This document shows, in pieces, positions 40,918-47,765 of a stretch of 47,765 nucleotides of DNA. The notes beneath the pieces were generated by a model that saw only the letters and a program-made list of their open reading frames with translations, was not told the DNA's origin and searched no databases. The position numbers and the translations under genes are program-made. The stretch's first letter is position 1. Each line of letters opens with the position of its first letter. The stretch comes from Pseudoflavonifractor sp. AF19-9AC (GTDB lineage Bacteria > Bacillota > Clostridia > Oscillospirales > Oscillospiraceae), in contig NZ_QUGI01000010.1 of the NCBI RefSeq assembly GCF_003478995.1, positions 1-47,765 on the forward strand. Direction: 5' to 3'.

Positions 40918-41540
40918 GGCGCCTGCGGGCGGGACAGGGGCAGGGATATTTCGCCTCCGGGCGAGTGACTTTCTGTACAGACAGAAAGTCACCAAAGAAC
41001 TGTCTAGGGGAAGGGGGATTTTGATTTCCCCCCTCCCCCTAGATACCCTATCCCCTTGAAACGACCAATCAGGGGGGACTGCGGTCCCCCCTATTGGATG
41101 TACCCCCCGGGAGATGGCGGTGCCCTAAACGATTCAGTGGAAAATCGAAAGGAGCAGGTGACGAGACACGCCACCAGGTGCAGCATCGGAACACGGGTAC
41201 ATTTTACGGCGCGGTTCCGGCAATCCCGCGCACGTCCCAGCGGCGGGATCGTCCACCTGAGCCCTCCCGCGAGGGCTGGAAGTTAGGCGCAATGTTTCTT
41301 GTAGAAGCAGCTGGTCATTCAACCGCCTCTTAGCGGCAGCGGTTGGCGTATAGACACGCATCCTGGGCTTTTCCCGCGCCGGTTGGGTACCTTCCGACCC
41401 TCTTGATGGCTCCCCCGTAAAATAATGGGGGTCTGGGGGAGGCGGCATAAAAACACGGAGTGTTTTTCCAGACGCCGTCCCCCGGCGGCGTTTTGCCTAC
41501 TTTGCCGCCGTGGGCAAAGTAGGTCGCCCGCAGGCGAAAT
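40918..41540 (+). repeat. Family-1 dispersed structured element, copy D
   Basis: Fourth copy, core 40948-41540. It is the most compact: the left terminus TTTCGCCTCCGGGCGA and the right terminus (complement TTTCGCCTGCGGGCGA) are 16-bp inverted repeats with one difference, each followed inward by an ACTTT-containing palindrome. The variable hairpin is minimal (GGGGGGAC/GTCCCCCC). A partial extra left terminus (GCCTGCGGGCGGGAC) starts near 40920. It sits between the convergent thiolase and tadA genes, a place where mobile insertions are tolerated. Confidence 0.85.
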
Positions 41541-41631
41541 CCTCTTTCCACATTTGGGCCAATAACCCAGTGAACCAACTGTACGCTGTTCTTCCCTGCA
41601 TCCAATCCCCCCCGCCAAACCTCGTACAAAA

Positions 41632-41665
41632 AGGAGGAAGGGCCAACGGAGCGGTCCGTCGGCCC
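41632..41665 (-). terminator. Terminator of the spoIIP/tadA group
   Basis: GGGCCAACGGA (41640-41650) pairs with TCCGTCGGCCC (41655-41665) with one mismatch. On the minus strand CCTCCTTTTT follows. It is 89 bp after the tadA stop codon. Confidence 0.62.
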
Positions 41666-41753
41666 TTCAAAATTGGAGGATAGAATGAAAAGATGTTCTT
41701 GCCTTGCAAGTATCAGTATATCCGGGGTTTATTAAAAAAGTCACCTTCAATTG

Positions 41754-42227
41754 TTACAAAAGCTTTAAATCTTTCCCCACAGGCCCCCGCAAATGTTCAA
41801 AAAAATCCTGCAGCACCGCCCGGCACTCCTCCTCCAGGGGCCCCTGATAGATGCGGGGGTGGTGGTTGAACCGCTCCTCAAAGAGGTTGAGCACCGAGGT
41901 GCAGCACCCCGCCTTCTCATCCCGCACCCCGTAGCGCACCGTCTCAATCCGGGAATTGATGATTCCCCCGGCGCACATGGGGCAGGGCTCCAGCGTGACA
42001 TACAGGGTGCAGCCGTGGAGCCGCCAGCTCCCCAGCCGCTCACAGGCGTCCCGGATGGCCTCCAGCTCGGCGTGGGCGGTGGCGTCTCCCCGCTCCTCCC
42101 GACGGTTCCGGCCCCGGCCCACGATCTCCCCGTCCTTCACAATGACGCAGCCCACGGGCACGTCGCCCTCCAACCCCGCCTGGCGGGCCAGGGCCAGCGC
42201 CTCACGCATATAGTCCTCGTGGTTCAT
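41754..42227 (-). CDS. tadA: tRNA-specific adenosine deaminase
   Basis: Converts A34 to inosine in tRNA-Arg(ACG), letting it read CGU, CGC and CGA. 157 residues. Zinc-binding and catalytic motifs: His52 and Glu54 in TAHAELEA, and Cys82 and Cys85 in EPCPMCAG. Start at 42227 overlaps the stop codon of the small upstream gene (ATGA), so translation is probably coupled. Other cytidine/deoxycytidylate deaminases share these motifs, but DVPVGCVIV and the length fit TadA. Confidence 0.93.
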   Translation of the reverse strand: MNHEDYMREALALARQAGLEGDVPVGCVIVKDGEIVGRGRNRREERGDATAHAELEAIRDACERLGSWRLHGCTLYVTLEPCPMCAGGIINSRIETVRYGVRDEKAGCCTSVLNLFEERFNHHPRIYQGPLEEECRAVLQDFFEHLRGPVGKDLKLL

Positions 42228-42394
42228 TCTTCCATCTCCCGCATAAAGACCAGCACACCGTTTTGGTTCATGCAGAACTGCCAGCCCTCCTGTCCCAGCT
42301 GGTTCCACTGCTGCTCCATCTCCCGGAGCTTTTTCCCCCAGTCCAGGCCCAGCGGGGTCTTGATGTCCGCGAACTTATATTCAAATTTTTTCAT
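42224..42394 (-). CDS. DUF4177-like mini-protein
   Basis: 56 residues, MKKFEYKFADIKTPLGLDWG at the start, then LREMEQQWNQLGQEGWQFCM and VLVFMREMEE. The MKKFEYK start and the LxxLGxEGW motif match the DUF4177 family, small proteins of unknown function. AGGGGG is 7 bases before the ATG, and the last codons overlap the tadA start by 4 bases, a good sign that it is a real gene. Confidence 0.82.
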   Translation of the reverse strand: MKKFEYKFADIKTPLGLDWGKKLREMEQQWNQLGQEGWQFCMNQNGVLVFMREMEE

Positions 42395-42466
42395 CTCTCT
42401 GCCCCCTTTGCCTCAGTTTACACAAAAGCAGGGGCTTTTTCAAGGGGGCTCCTGTTTGCCTCCGGC

Positions 42467-43645
42467 CTACCCTGTCTTCATGGTAAGCAGGGTGCGGGCC
42501 ACGTTGTCCGCCCACATCCGGGCCCCGTTGATGGCCTCGGTGAGGGTGTTTCCGTGGCCTCCCACCTCCACCAGGATGGAGCCGGGGGACACCTGCTGGT
42601 TGTAGCTGCTGCTGCGCAGCACAATGGGCCGGGCCAGGCTGGTGTAGCCCTGGAGCAGCGACTTCTGCAGCTGCACCGCAAAGGCCAGATTGTCCTGCCA
42701 CCGGGGATGGGCCCCGGAGTTTTCATCGCTGCCGATGACCATCATCACCTGGGCCACCTTCTGCCCCGCCTCGGTGGTCACCAGCTTGTAAATCTCGTTG
42801 TTGCTGCCCACCAGGGCGTCCCGGTGTACGTCCAGCACCACCTTGATAGTGGGGTACTGCTTCAGCCACTCCTCCACCCCCGCCAGGGAGCGCTCATAGG
42901 CCCCGTTGTAGGCCGGGTAGTCGTAGAGAGTGGTGTCGTGGACCACCTGGAAGCCGTGGGCCCGGAACACCGTGGCCATCTCCTCCCCCACCCGCACCAC
43001 GTTGTGGGTGCAGTCGGTGGTGCGGTAGGGGTCGCTCTGCTCATACACGTCCCCGTCCGTCTGGCTGTAAGCCTCGCTGCCGTGGGTGTGGACAATGAGA
43101 ATCTGCGGGCCCTCCCCCAGGGGGACATCCACCGTCCCCGCGGAAAACACCGAGGCATCCAGCTCCTTCTTCGTGCGGTTGTAGAGATACAGATCGTCCT
43201 GGCGGATGTACTGGCTGCCCTCCTTGCCCTGGGCCGTCATCTCCACAATGTCCCCCTCCTGGGCCGGGGGCTGCAGGTCGGGCTCCTCCTGGTCCTCCCC
43301 GTCCTGGTCCAGAATCTCCGGGTCCTGGTACTGCAGGTCCTCCCCTCGGCTCTCCCGGGCGGAGGCCACCGCCTCCTCCCCCGCCGCCAGCAGGGCCGAC
43401 TGCCCCAGCAGCAGCCGCCCCCAGCCGGAGAAGGTCTCCCCCTTGGTTCCGGGCAGCGCCCCCAGCTGCCGCTCCAGCAGCGCCGCCGCCCCGCCGGTCT
43501 CCGCCCCCCAGGCGGCCGCCGCGCCCCCAAGGGCGGAAAAATCCACCGTCATGCCCACGCCCCACACCCCGATGAGGGCCAGGCCCAGGGCAACGCCCCG
43601 CCGCAGGGCACGTCCCACTTGTCCGTTTCCTTTGTTCTCCGCCAC
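42467..43645 (-). CDS. spoIIP: Stage II sporulation protein P
   Basis: Peptidoglycan amidase and endopeptidase that, with SpoIID and SpoIIM, thins the septal wall so that the mother cell can engulf the forespore. 392 residues. One N-terminal membrane anchor (GVALGLALIGVWGVGMTVDF), a low-complexity acidic linker (GEDLQYQDPEILDQDGEDQ), then the SpoIIP domain: LIVHTHGSEAYSQT, VLDVHRDA and SILVEVGGHGNTLTEA with the metal-binding His and Glu. It starts at GTG 43645, 11 bases after AAGGAGG. Sigma-E control is usual for the gene; I did not find a clear promoter. Confidence 0.94.
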   Translation of the reverse strand: MAENKGNGQVGRALRRGVALGLALIGVWGVGMTVDFSALGGAAAAWGAETGGAAALLERQLGALPGTKGETFSGWGRLLLGQSALLAAGEEAVASARESRGEDLQYQDPEILDQDGEDQEEPDLQPPAQEGDIVEMTAQGKEGSQYIRQDDLYLYNRTKKELDASVFSAGTVDVPLGEGPQILIVHTHGSEAYSQTDGDVYEQSDPYRTTDCTHNVVRVGEEMATVFRAHGFQVVHDTTLYDYPAYNGAYERSLAGVEEWLKQYPTIKVVLDVHRDALVGSNNEIYKLVTTEAGQKVAQVMMVIGSDENSGAHPRWQDNLAFAVQLQKSLLQGYTSLARPIVLRSSSYNQQVSPGSILVEVGGHGNTLTEAINGARMWADNVARTLLTMKTG

Positions 43646-43732
43646 CGTATAGTCTCCCTCCTTGTCCGGCCAATGGGCTGTGTAGCCATCTTATGCGGCG
43701 GACTCTGGAGATATGTCCAGGCCTTCGGCCAA

Positions 43733-43773
43733 TGAAAAACACCGCGCCCGTCCACACAGGACGAGCGCGGTGT
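43733..43773 (-). terminator. Terminator of the nucleoside ABC operon
   Basis: ACACCGCGC with GCGCGGTGT and an inner GTCC/GGAC stem. On the minus strand TTTTTCATT follows. It is about 30 bp after the last permease's stop codon. Confidence 0.88.
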
Positions 43774-43802
43774 GATGGATAAAAGCTTTCCCGGGAAACT
43801 CC

Positions 43803-44804
43803 TTACCGCTCCTCGCGGAAGTAGTTGAGGCCCAGGGCGGCGGGCTGACCGCTGCCCTCCCGGTTTCGGATGGAGGAGACCACCAGCACGATGGCGGTGA
43901 TGATAAAGGGCAAGGCCTTGAAGAGGTGGGGCGGCACGGCGTTGAGCCAGCCCAGCCCGTCGGGGAAGGCGGAGGCCAGGGTTCCGGCATACACCTGGAG
44001 GGTGTTGAAGAAGCCGAAGACCACGGTGCCCAGGATGGCGTACAGGGGGTTCCAGTTGGCGAAGATGACCAGGGCGATGGCAATCCAGCCGTAGCCGTTG
44101 ACCCAGCAGTTGGAGCCCTCGAAGGAGCCGCTCATGTTGAGGGCCATGTAGAAGCCGCCCAGGCCCATAATGCCCGAGCCCAGCATCAGGTTCAGGTACT
44201 TATAGAGCAGGATGTTCACGCCCACGGAGTCGGCGGCGCCGGGGTTCTCGCCCACCGCCCGCAGCTTCAGGCCCATGCGGGTGCAGGACAGATACCACCA
44301 GGCCAGCACGGCGATGGCCAGGCCCAGGTAGACCAGGGGGTTGTGGGAGAAGAGCACCTTGCCCACCACCGGCAGGTCGGAGAGCACCGGGATGTGGATC
44401 TCTCCAAAGGCGGCGGACAGGCCGGGGGCCTGCTGCATGGTGGGCCAGTTCTGGCCCACGCCCTTGCCGATGAAGAAGTAGAGGCCCACGCCGAAGGTAG
44501 TGATGGTGAGGCCGGTGACGTTCTGGTTGGCCTGGAGGGAGACGGTGAGGACGGCAAAGAGCAGTCCGCACAGGGCGGCGGTGAGGAAGGACACCACAAG
44601 GCCCACCAGGATGTTGTCCGTCCAGGCTCCGGCCAGGTAGCCGAACATGGCGCCCACGGCCATGGTGCCCTCCACGCCCAGGTTCAGGCTGCCCGCCTTC
44701 TCGGTGATGATCTCCCCCACCGTGCCGTAGAGCAGGGGGATGTTATAGACAATGATGTTGAACAGAAACAGGACCAGAATGCTGGCCGCGCTGGTATCGT
44801 TCAT
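43803..44804 (-). CDS. Nucleoside-type ABC transporter permease 2 (NupQ/YufQ-like)
   Basis: 333 residues with about nine hydrophobic helices. Signature of the BPD_transp_2 family: ITEKAGSLNLGVEGTMAVGAMFGYLAG near the start, and GMGLKLRAVGENPGAADSVGVN-type loop (RMGLKLRAVGENPGAADS). This pair of permeases with a double ATPase imports purine or pyrimidine nucleosides in Firmicutes. ATG 44804 overlaps the stop codon of permease 1. Confidence 0.9.
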   Translation of the reverse strand: MNDTSAASILVLFLFNIIVYNIPLLYGTVGEIITEKAGSLNLGVEGTMAVGAMFGYLAGAWTDNILVGLVVSFLTAALCGLLFAVLTVSLQANQNVTGLTITTFGVGLYFFIGKGVGQNWPTMQQAPGLSAAFGEIHIPVLSDLPVVGKVLFSHNPLVYLGLAIAVLAWWYLSCTRMGLKLRAVGENPGAADSVGVNILLYKYLNLMLGSGIMGLGGFYMALNMSGSFEGSNCWVNGYGWIAIALVIFANWNPLYAILGTVVFGFFNTLQVYAGTLASAFPDGLGWLNAVPPHLFKALPFIITAIVLVVSSIRNREGSGQPAALGLNYFREER

Positions 44805-45925
44805 TTTGCCACCTCCCCGGAGTGGGCGCTGCGCGCCAGTTTAAAGCGGGTAAAGAAGTCTGCCGCCAGCACCGCGAAGAGGATCATGCCCTGGAGCAGG
44901 TCGGCAAAGTTGGCGTCCACGCTGGAGTAGGTGACGCTGGCCGCCTGGGCGCCGTACTGCAGCACGGTGATGAGGGCGGAAGCCACCAGGATACCCAGCA
45001 CGTTCAGCTTGGCAAGCCAGGCCACGATGATGCCCGTCCAGCCCACGTCATTGGTGAGGGAGGTGGACAGCACCCCGGCGGAGGAGACGCAGAAGGCGCC
45101 CGCCAGGCCGATGAGAGCGGCGGAGAGGAAGACGGTTCGGATGACGATGGCGCCCACCTTCATGCCGGCGTACTTGGCGGTGTTGGGGCTGTCGCCCACC
45201 ACGGCGATCTCATAGCCCTGCTTGGTGTACTTGAGGTACACGAAGATACCCGCGCACAGGGCCAGGGCCACCAGCAGGCTCACGTTCAGGGAGAACTTGC
45301 CGAGGGGAATGGTGAGCATCTGGGCACCCTCGGGGAAGGTCATGAACCGGGGGCGGGGAGACTGGGGATCCAGGAAGAAGTTCCAGGCGCCCCGGGTCTC
45401 GCCGAAGAAGGCCAGAAGATAGAGGGCCATGTAGTTGAACATCAGGGTGAGCAGGGTCTCGTTGGTGCCGTAGCGCACCTTCAGAATGGCGGCGATGACG
45501 CCATAGAGGCCGCCGCCCAGCATGCCAGCCAGGGCCATGAGCAGCAGCACCACGATCCGGGGCAGGCTGTCCCCCAGCTGCATGGCCACCGCGCCGGCGC
45601 ACAGGGCGCCCAGAGTGAACTGACCCTCGCCGCCGATGTTCCAAAAGCGCATGCGGAAGGCCAGCGCCAGGGCCAGAGAGGTGATGAGCAGGGGCACGAA
45701 GAGCTTGATAAAGTTCTCCACATTCTTATAGGCGAACTTGTTGTCCAGAAGGCCCAGGGTGAACATCTTCTGGTAGAAGGCCCCGAAGGGGACCCCCATC
45801 ACGGTGAGCAGCACAGCGCCCACCGCCACGGCGATGACCACGGCCAGCACGTAGGCCAGCACCAGCTGGCCCCGGCTCACATGGTCCCGCTTTACCACAT
45901 GAAAAAGCGGCTGTTTCGGTTTCAT
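44801..45925 (-). CDS. Nucleoside-type ABC transporter permease 1 (NupP/YufP-like)
   Basis: 374 residues, about ten helices. FRMRFWNIGGEGQFTLGAL and the loop GYEIAVVGDSPNTAKYAGM are typical of this permease family. Starts at ATG 45925, overlapping the ATPase stop codon (45922-45925); its own stop overlaps permease 2. The three genes form one tightly coupled unit. Confidence 0.92.
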   Translation of the reverse strand: MKPKQPLFHVVKRDHVSRGQLVLAYVLAVVIAVAVGAVLLTVMGVPFGAFYQKMFTLGLLDNKFAYKNVENFIKLFVPLLITSLALALAFRMRFWNIGGEGQFTLGALCAGAVAMQLGDSLPRIVVLLLMALAGMLGGGLYGVIAAILKVRYGTNETLLTLMFNYMALYLLAFFGETRGAWNFFLDPQSPRPRFMTFPEGAQMLTIPLGKFSLNVSLLVALALCAGIFVYLKYTKQGYEIAVVGDSPNTAKYAGMKVGAIVIRTVFLSAALIGLAGAFCVSSAGVLSTSLTNDVGWTGIIVAWLAKLNVLGILVASALITVLQYGAQAASVTYSSVDANFADLLQGMILFAVLAADFFTRFKLARSAHSGEVAK

Positions 45926-47499
45926 TCTTCGACCTCCTCTCCAAAGCGGGTATCCTTGGCGATGCCCTTGGCGTGGCGGCCCTCGTCCCCGGTGAGGTCC
46001 AGGGCGCCCGTCATCATCAGGCCAAGCTCCTCCTTGGTGGTCTTGTGGGCGTGGACCACGCCCATGAGCCGGCCGTGGCACAGCACCATAATCTTATCGC
46101 ACAGGGCCATCATCACGTCCAGGTCCTCGCCCACGAACAGGATACCCACCCCGTCCTTCTTCTGGCGGTTGAGGATGTCGTAGATGGCGTAGGAGGAGTT
46201 GATGTCCAGGCCACGCACCGGGTAGGCGGTGACCAGCACGTTGGGGCCGGCCTTGATTTCCCGGCCCAGCAGCACCTTCTGCACGTTGCCGCCGGACAGA
46301 CGGCGCACCGGGGTCTCCGCCGAGGGGGTGACCACACCCAGCTCCCGGATGACCGTGTCGGCCTCCTCACGGCCCCGCTTCCGGTCCACGAAGATGCCCT
46401 TTCCGTCCCGGTAGCTCTTCAGCAGCATGTTGTCGATGATGGACAGGGAGGGCGCCAGGCCCATGCCCAGCCGGTCCTCGGGGATAAAGGACATGGAGAT
46501 GCCCTTGTCCAAAATGGCCTTGGGGGAAAGGCCCACGATGTTCTCGCCCTTGTGGATCATCTGGCCGGACTGAATGGGACGAAGGCCCGCGATGGCCTCG
46601 CACAGCTCCTTCTGGCCGCAGCCGGCAATGCCCGCCACGCCCAAAATCTCGCCGCCGCGGATGTAGAAGTTCACCTTGTCGATGGCCACGGCGCCCTCGT
46701 CGTTCTTGATGGTCAGGTCCCGGATCTCCAGCAGGGGCCGGGTCTTCTCCACCTGGGGCCGCTGGATGTTCAGGTCCACCTTCCGGCCCACCATCCACTC
46801 GGTGAGCGCCTGCTCGTTGGTGGTGGCGGTGTCCACGGTGGTGATGTACTCGCCCTTGCGGAGGATGGCCACCCGATCGGAGATCTCCAGCACCTCGTTG
46901 AGCTTGTGGGTGATGATGATGACGGCGTGGCCCTCCGCCTTCATCCGGCGGAGCACGTCGAAGAGCTTCCGGGTCTCCTGCACCGTCAGAACGGCGGTGG
47001 GCTCGTCCAGGATGATGACCTTGGCCCCGTAGTAGAGCACCTTCACAATCTCCAGGGTCTGCTTCTCGCTGACGGCCATGTTGTAGACCTTCTTCTCCGG
47101 GTCCACATCAAAGCCGAACTTCTCCGTCACCTTGCGGATGCGGTCGTAGCGGCTCTTGTGCAGCAGAAAATCCTTCTCCTGGCTGCCCATCCAGATGTTG
47201 TCCGCCGCCGAAAACACGTCCACCAGCTTGAAGTGCTGGTGCACCATGCCGATGCCCAGCCGCTTGGCGTCCTCCGGGGACTGGATGGACACCGGCTTGC
47301 CGTCCACCAGAATCTCACCCGCGTCCGGGCGGTAGATGCCCGAGAGCATGTTCATCAGGGTGGTCTTGCCCGAGCCGTTCTCACCCAGCAGGGCCAGAAT
47401 CTCCCCCTGGCGCACCTTCAGCTCCACGTTGTGGTTGGCCACCACGCTGCCGAAGGCCTTGGTGATGCCCCGCATCTCAATGGCGTACTGCTCCGCCAT
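45922..47499 (-). CDS. Nucleoside-type ABC transporter double ATP-binding protein (NupO-like)
   Basis: 525 residues with two ABC domains. First: Walker A GENGSGKTT, Q-loop GMVHQHFKL, Walker B VIILDEP with THKLNEV; its signature reads AVSEKQTLEI rather than LSVGQQQ. Second: degenerate Walker A GIAGCGQKE, canonical LSGGNVQK, and VTAYPVRGLD where TRGLD is usual. One good and one degenerate site is normal for this sugar/nucleoside group. Start at 47499 with AAGGAGGG upstream; a longer frame to 47685 runs through a repeat and is not used. The substrate-binding BMP lipoprotein gene is not in the window and may lie just beyond the right end. Confidence 0.92.
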   Translation of the reverse strand: MAEQYAIEMRGITKAFGSVVANHNVELKVRQGEILALLGENGSGKTTLMNMLSGIYRPDAGEILVDGKPVSIQSPEDAKRLGIGMVHQHFKLVDVFSAADNIWMGSQEKDFLLHKSRYDRIRKVTEKFGFDVDPEKKVYNMAVSEKQTLEIVKVLYYGAKVIILDEPTAVLTVQETRKLFDVLRRMKAEGHAVIIITHKLNEVLEISDRVAILRKGEYITTVDTATTNEQALTEWMVGRKVDLNIQRPQVEKTRPLLEIRDLTIKNDEGAVAIDKVNFYIRGGEILGVAGIAGCGQKELCEAIAGLRPIQSGQMIHKGENIVGLSPKAILDKGISMSFIPEDRLGMGLAPSLSIIDNMLLKSYRDGKGIFVDRKRGREEADTVIRELGVVTPSAETPVRRLSGGNVQKVLLGREIKAGPNVLVTAYPVRGLDINSSYAIYDILNRQKKDGVGILFVGEDLDVMMALCDKIMVLCHGRLMGVVHAHKTTKEELGLMMTGALDLTGDEGRHAKGIAKDTRFGEEVEE

Positions 47500-47601
47500 G
47501 GAATTCCCTCCTTTTTCTTTTCCCTCCGCGGCCGTCTCCGGCCCCGGGAAACAGGAGACAACGGACATGTCCTTCTGTCCGCTCTCTCCCGCCCCCCCGC
47601 A

Positions 47602-47708
47602 CGCTTTCTTGAAAGAAAGCGTGGCAAAGAACTTTGCGGGAAACTTCGTTTCCCTTCTGCGCTCGTGGGCAAAGGCTTTGGTCAACGAAACCGTCTCCCT
47701 CGCCTTTG
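47602..47708 (-). repeat. Family-2 multi-hairpin repeat, copy 3 (inverted)
   Basis: Minus-strand reading gives the copy 1/2 layout: an outer hairpin (CAAAGGC/GCCTTTG, 47670-47708, with sequence unlike the other copies), a GAGCGCAGAAG linker, GGGAAAC/GTTTCCC in place of GCGAAGC/GCTTCGC, GTTCTTTGCCACG, and the closing CGCTTTCTT/AAGAAAGCG stem. It lies upstream of the ABC operon. A further palindrome, GGGCGGCCC/GGGCCGCCC, is at 47727-47745. Confidence 0.75.
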
Positions 47709-47765
47709 GGTTTTTCCCTTTTTTGGGGGCGGCCCAGGGCCGCCCGCTCCAAAATGGGGTCCGGG

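Noticed and set aside
45922..47685. Longer start for the double ATPase at 47685.
   Set aside because: The extra 62 codons run through family-2 copy 3, and AAGGAGGG stands directly before the ATG at 47499.

Overview
The window is GC-rich, dense chromosomal DNA from a spore-forming Firmicute. Sporulation and germination genes (gerA/gerC/gerB, spoIIP), strong AGGAGG ribosome sites, the conserved glmU-prs-pth / mfd / foldase neighbourhood, a TRAP transporter and a clostridial-type thiolase all point to a high-GC clostridium of the Oscillospiraceae kind (Flavonifractor-like). The family assignment is inference; I see no rRNA or tRNA gene inside the window.

Layout. 1-260: three tandem consensus promoters firing leftward out of the window, as in front of an rRNA operon. 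322-4059: germinant-receptor operon gerA-gerC-gerB (minus), whose first ribosome site lies inside a perfect 19-bp hairpin. 4822-7482: P-type Ca2+-type ATPase. 8424-14779: PrsA-like foldase, a trans-sulfuration PLP enzyme and Mfd (all minus). 15784-18824: BlaI repressor, BlaR1-like M56 protease and a small membrane protein (plus), with two BlaI-type operators. 19154-24003: two paralogous membrane-anchored helical-repeat proteins, then Pth, Prs, an acetyltransferase-only GlmU-like protein and an HD-domain hydrolase (minus). 24139-27323: proline biosynthesis operon proC-proB-small protein-proA, the small protein resembling the C-terminal part of FakA/YloV. 27675-35257: a LysR regulator divergent from a catabolic operon of 2-hydroxyacid dehydrogenase, DapA-family lyase, TRAP transporter (DctP, DctQ, DctM) and an ALDH4A1-like P5C dehydrogenase. 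35718-38963: YtrA-type GntR regulator, ABC ATPase and a large ABC-2 permease. 39254-40510: stand-alone thiolase. 41754-43645: SpoIIP, a DUF4177 mini-protein and TadA (minus). 43803-47499: nucleoside-type ABC transporter (two permeases and a double ATPase; minus).

Two non-coding repeat families thread through the intergenic spaces. Family 1 is a roughly 590-700 bp element present four times in the same orientation (about 4145, 7579, 14973 and 40948). It has near-identical hairpin termini, subterminal palindromes and internal stems, and several of these change sequence between copies while keeping pairing. Family 2 is a roughly 110 bp multi-hairpin module present three times (8308, 19034, 47602), again with compensated stems. 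Two of its copies abut the 3' ends of minus-strand genes.

The strongest candidates for undescribed biology are the family-1 element and the LysR/TRAP operon. The operon's three enzymes are homologues of three of the steps of mammalian hydroxyproline breakdown (ALDH4A1, HOGA1, GRHPR) next to a proline operon. All identifications are from reading the sequence; no database search was run.
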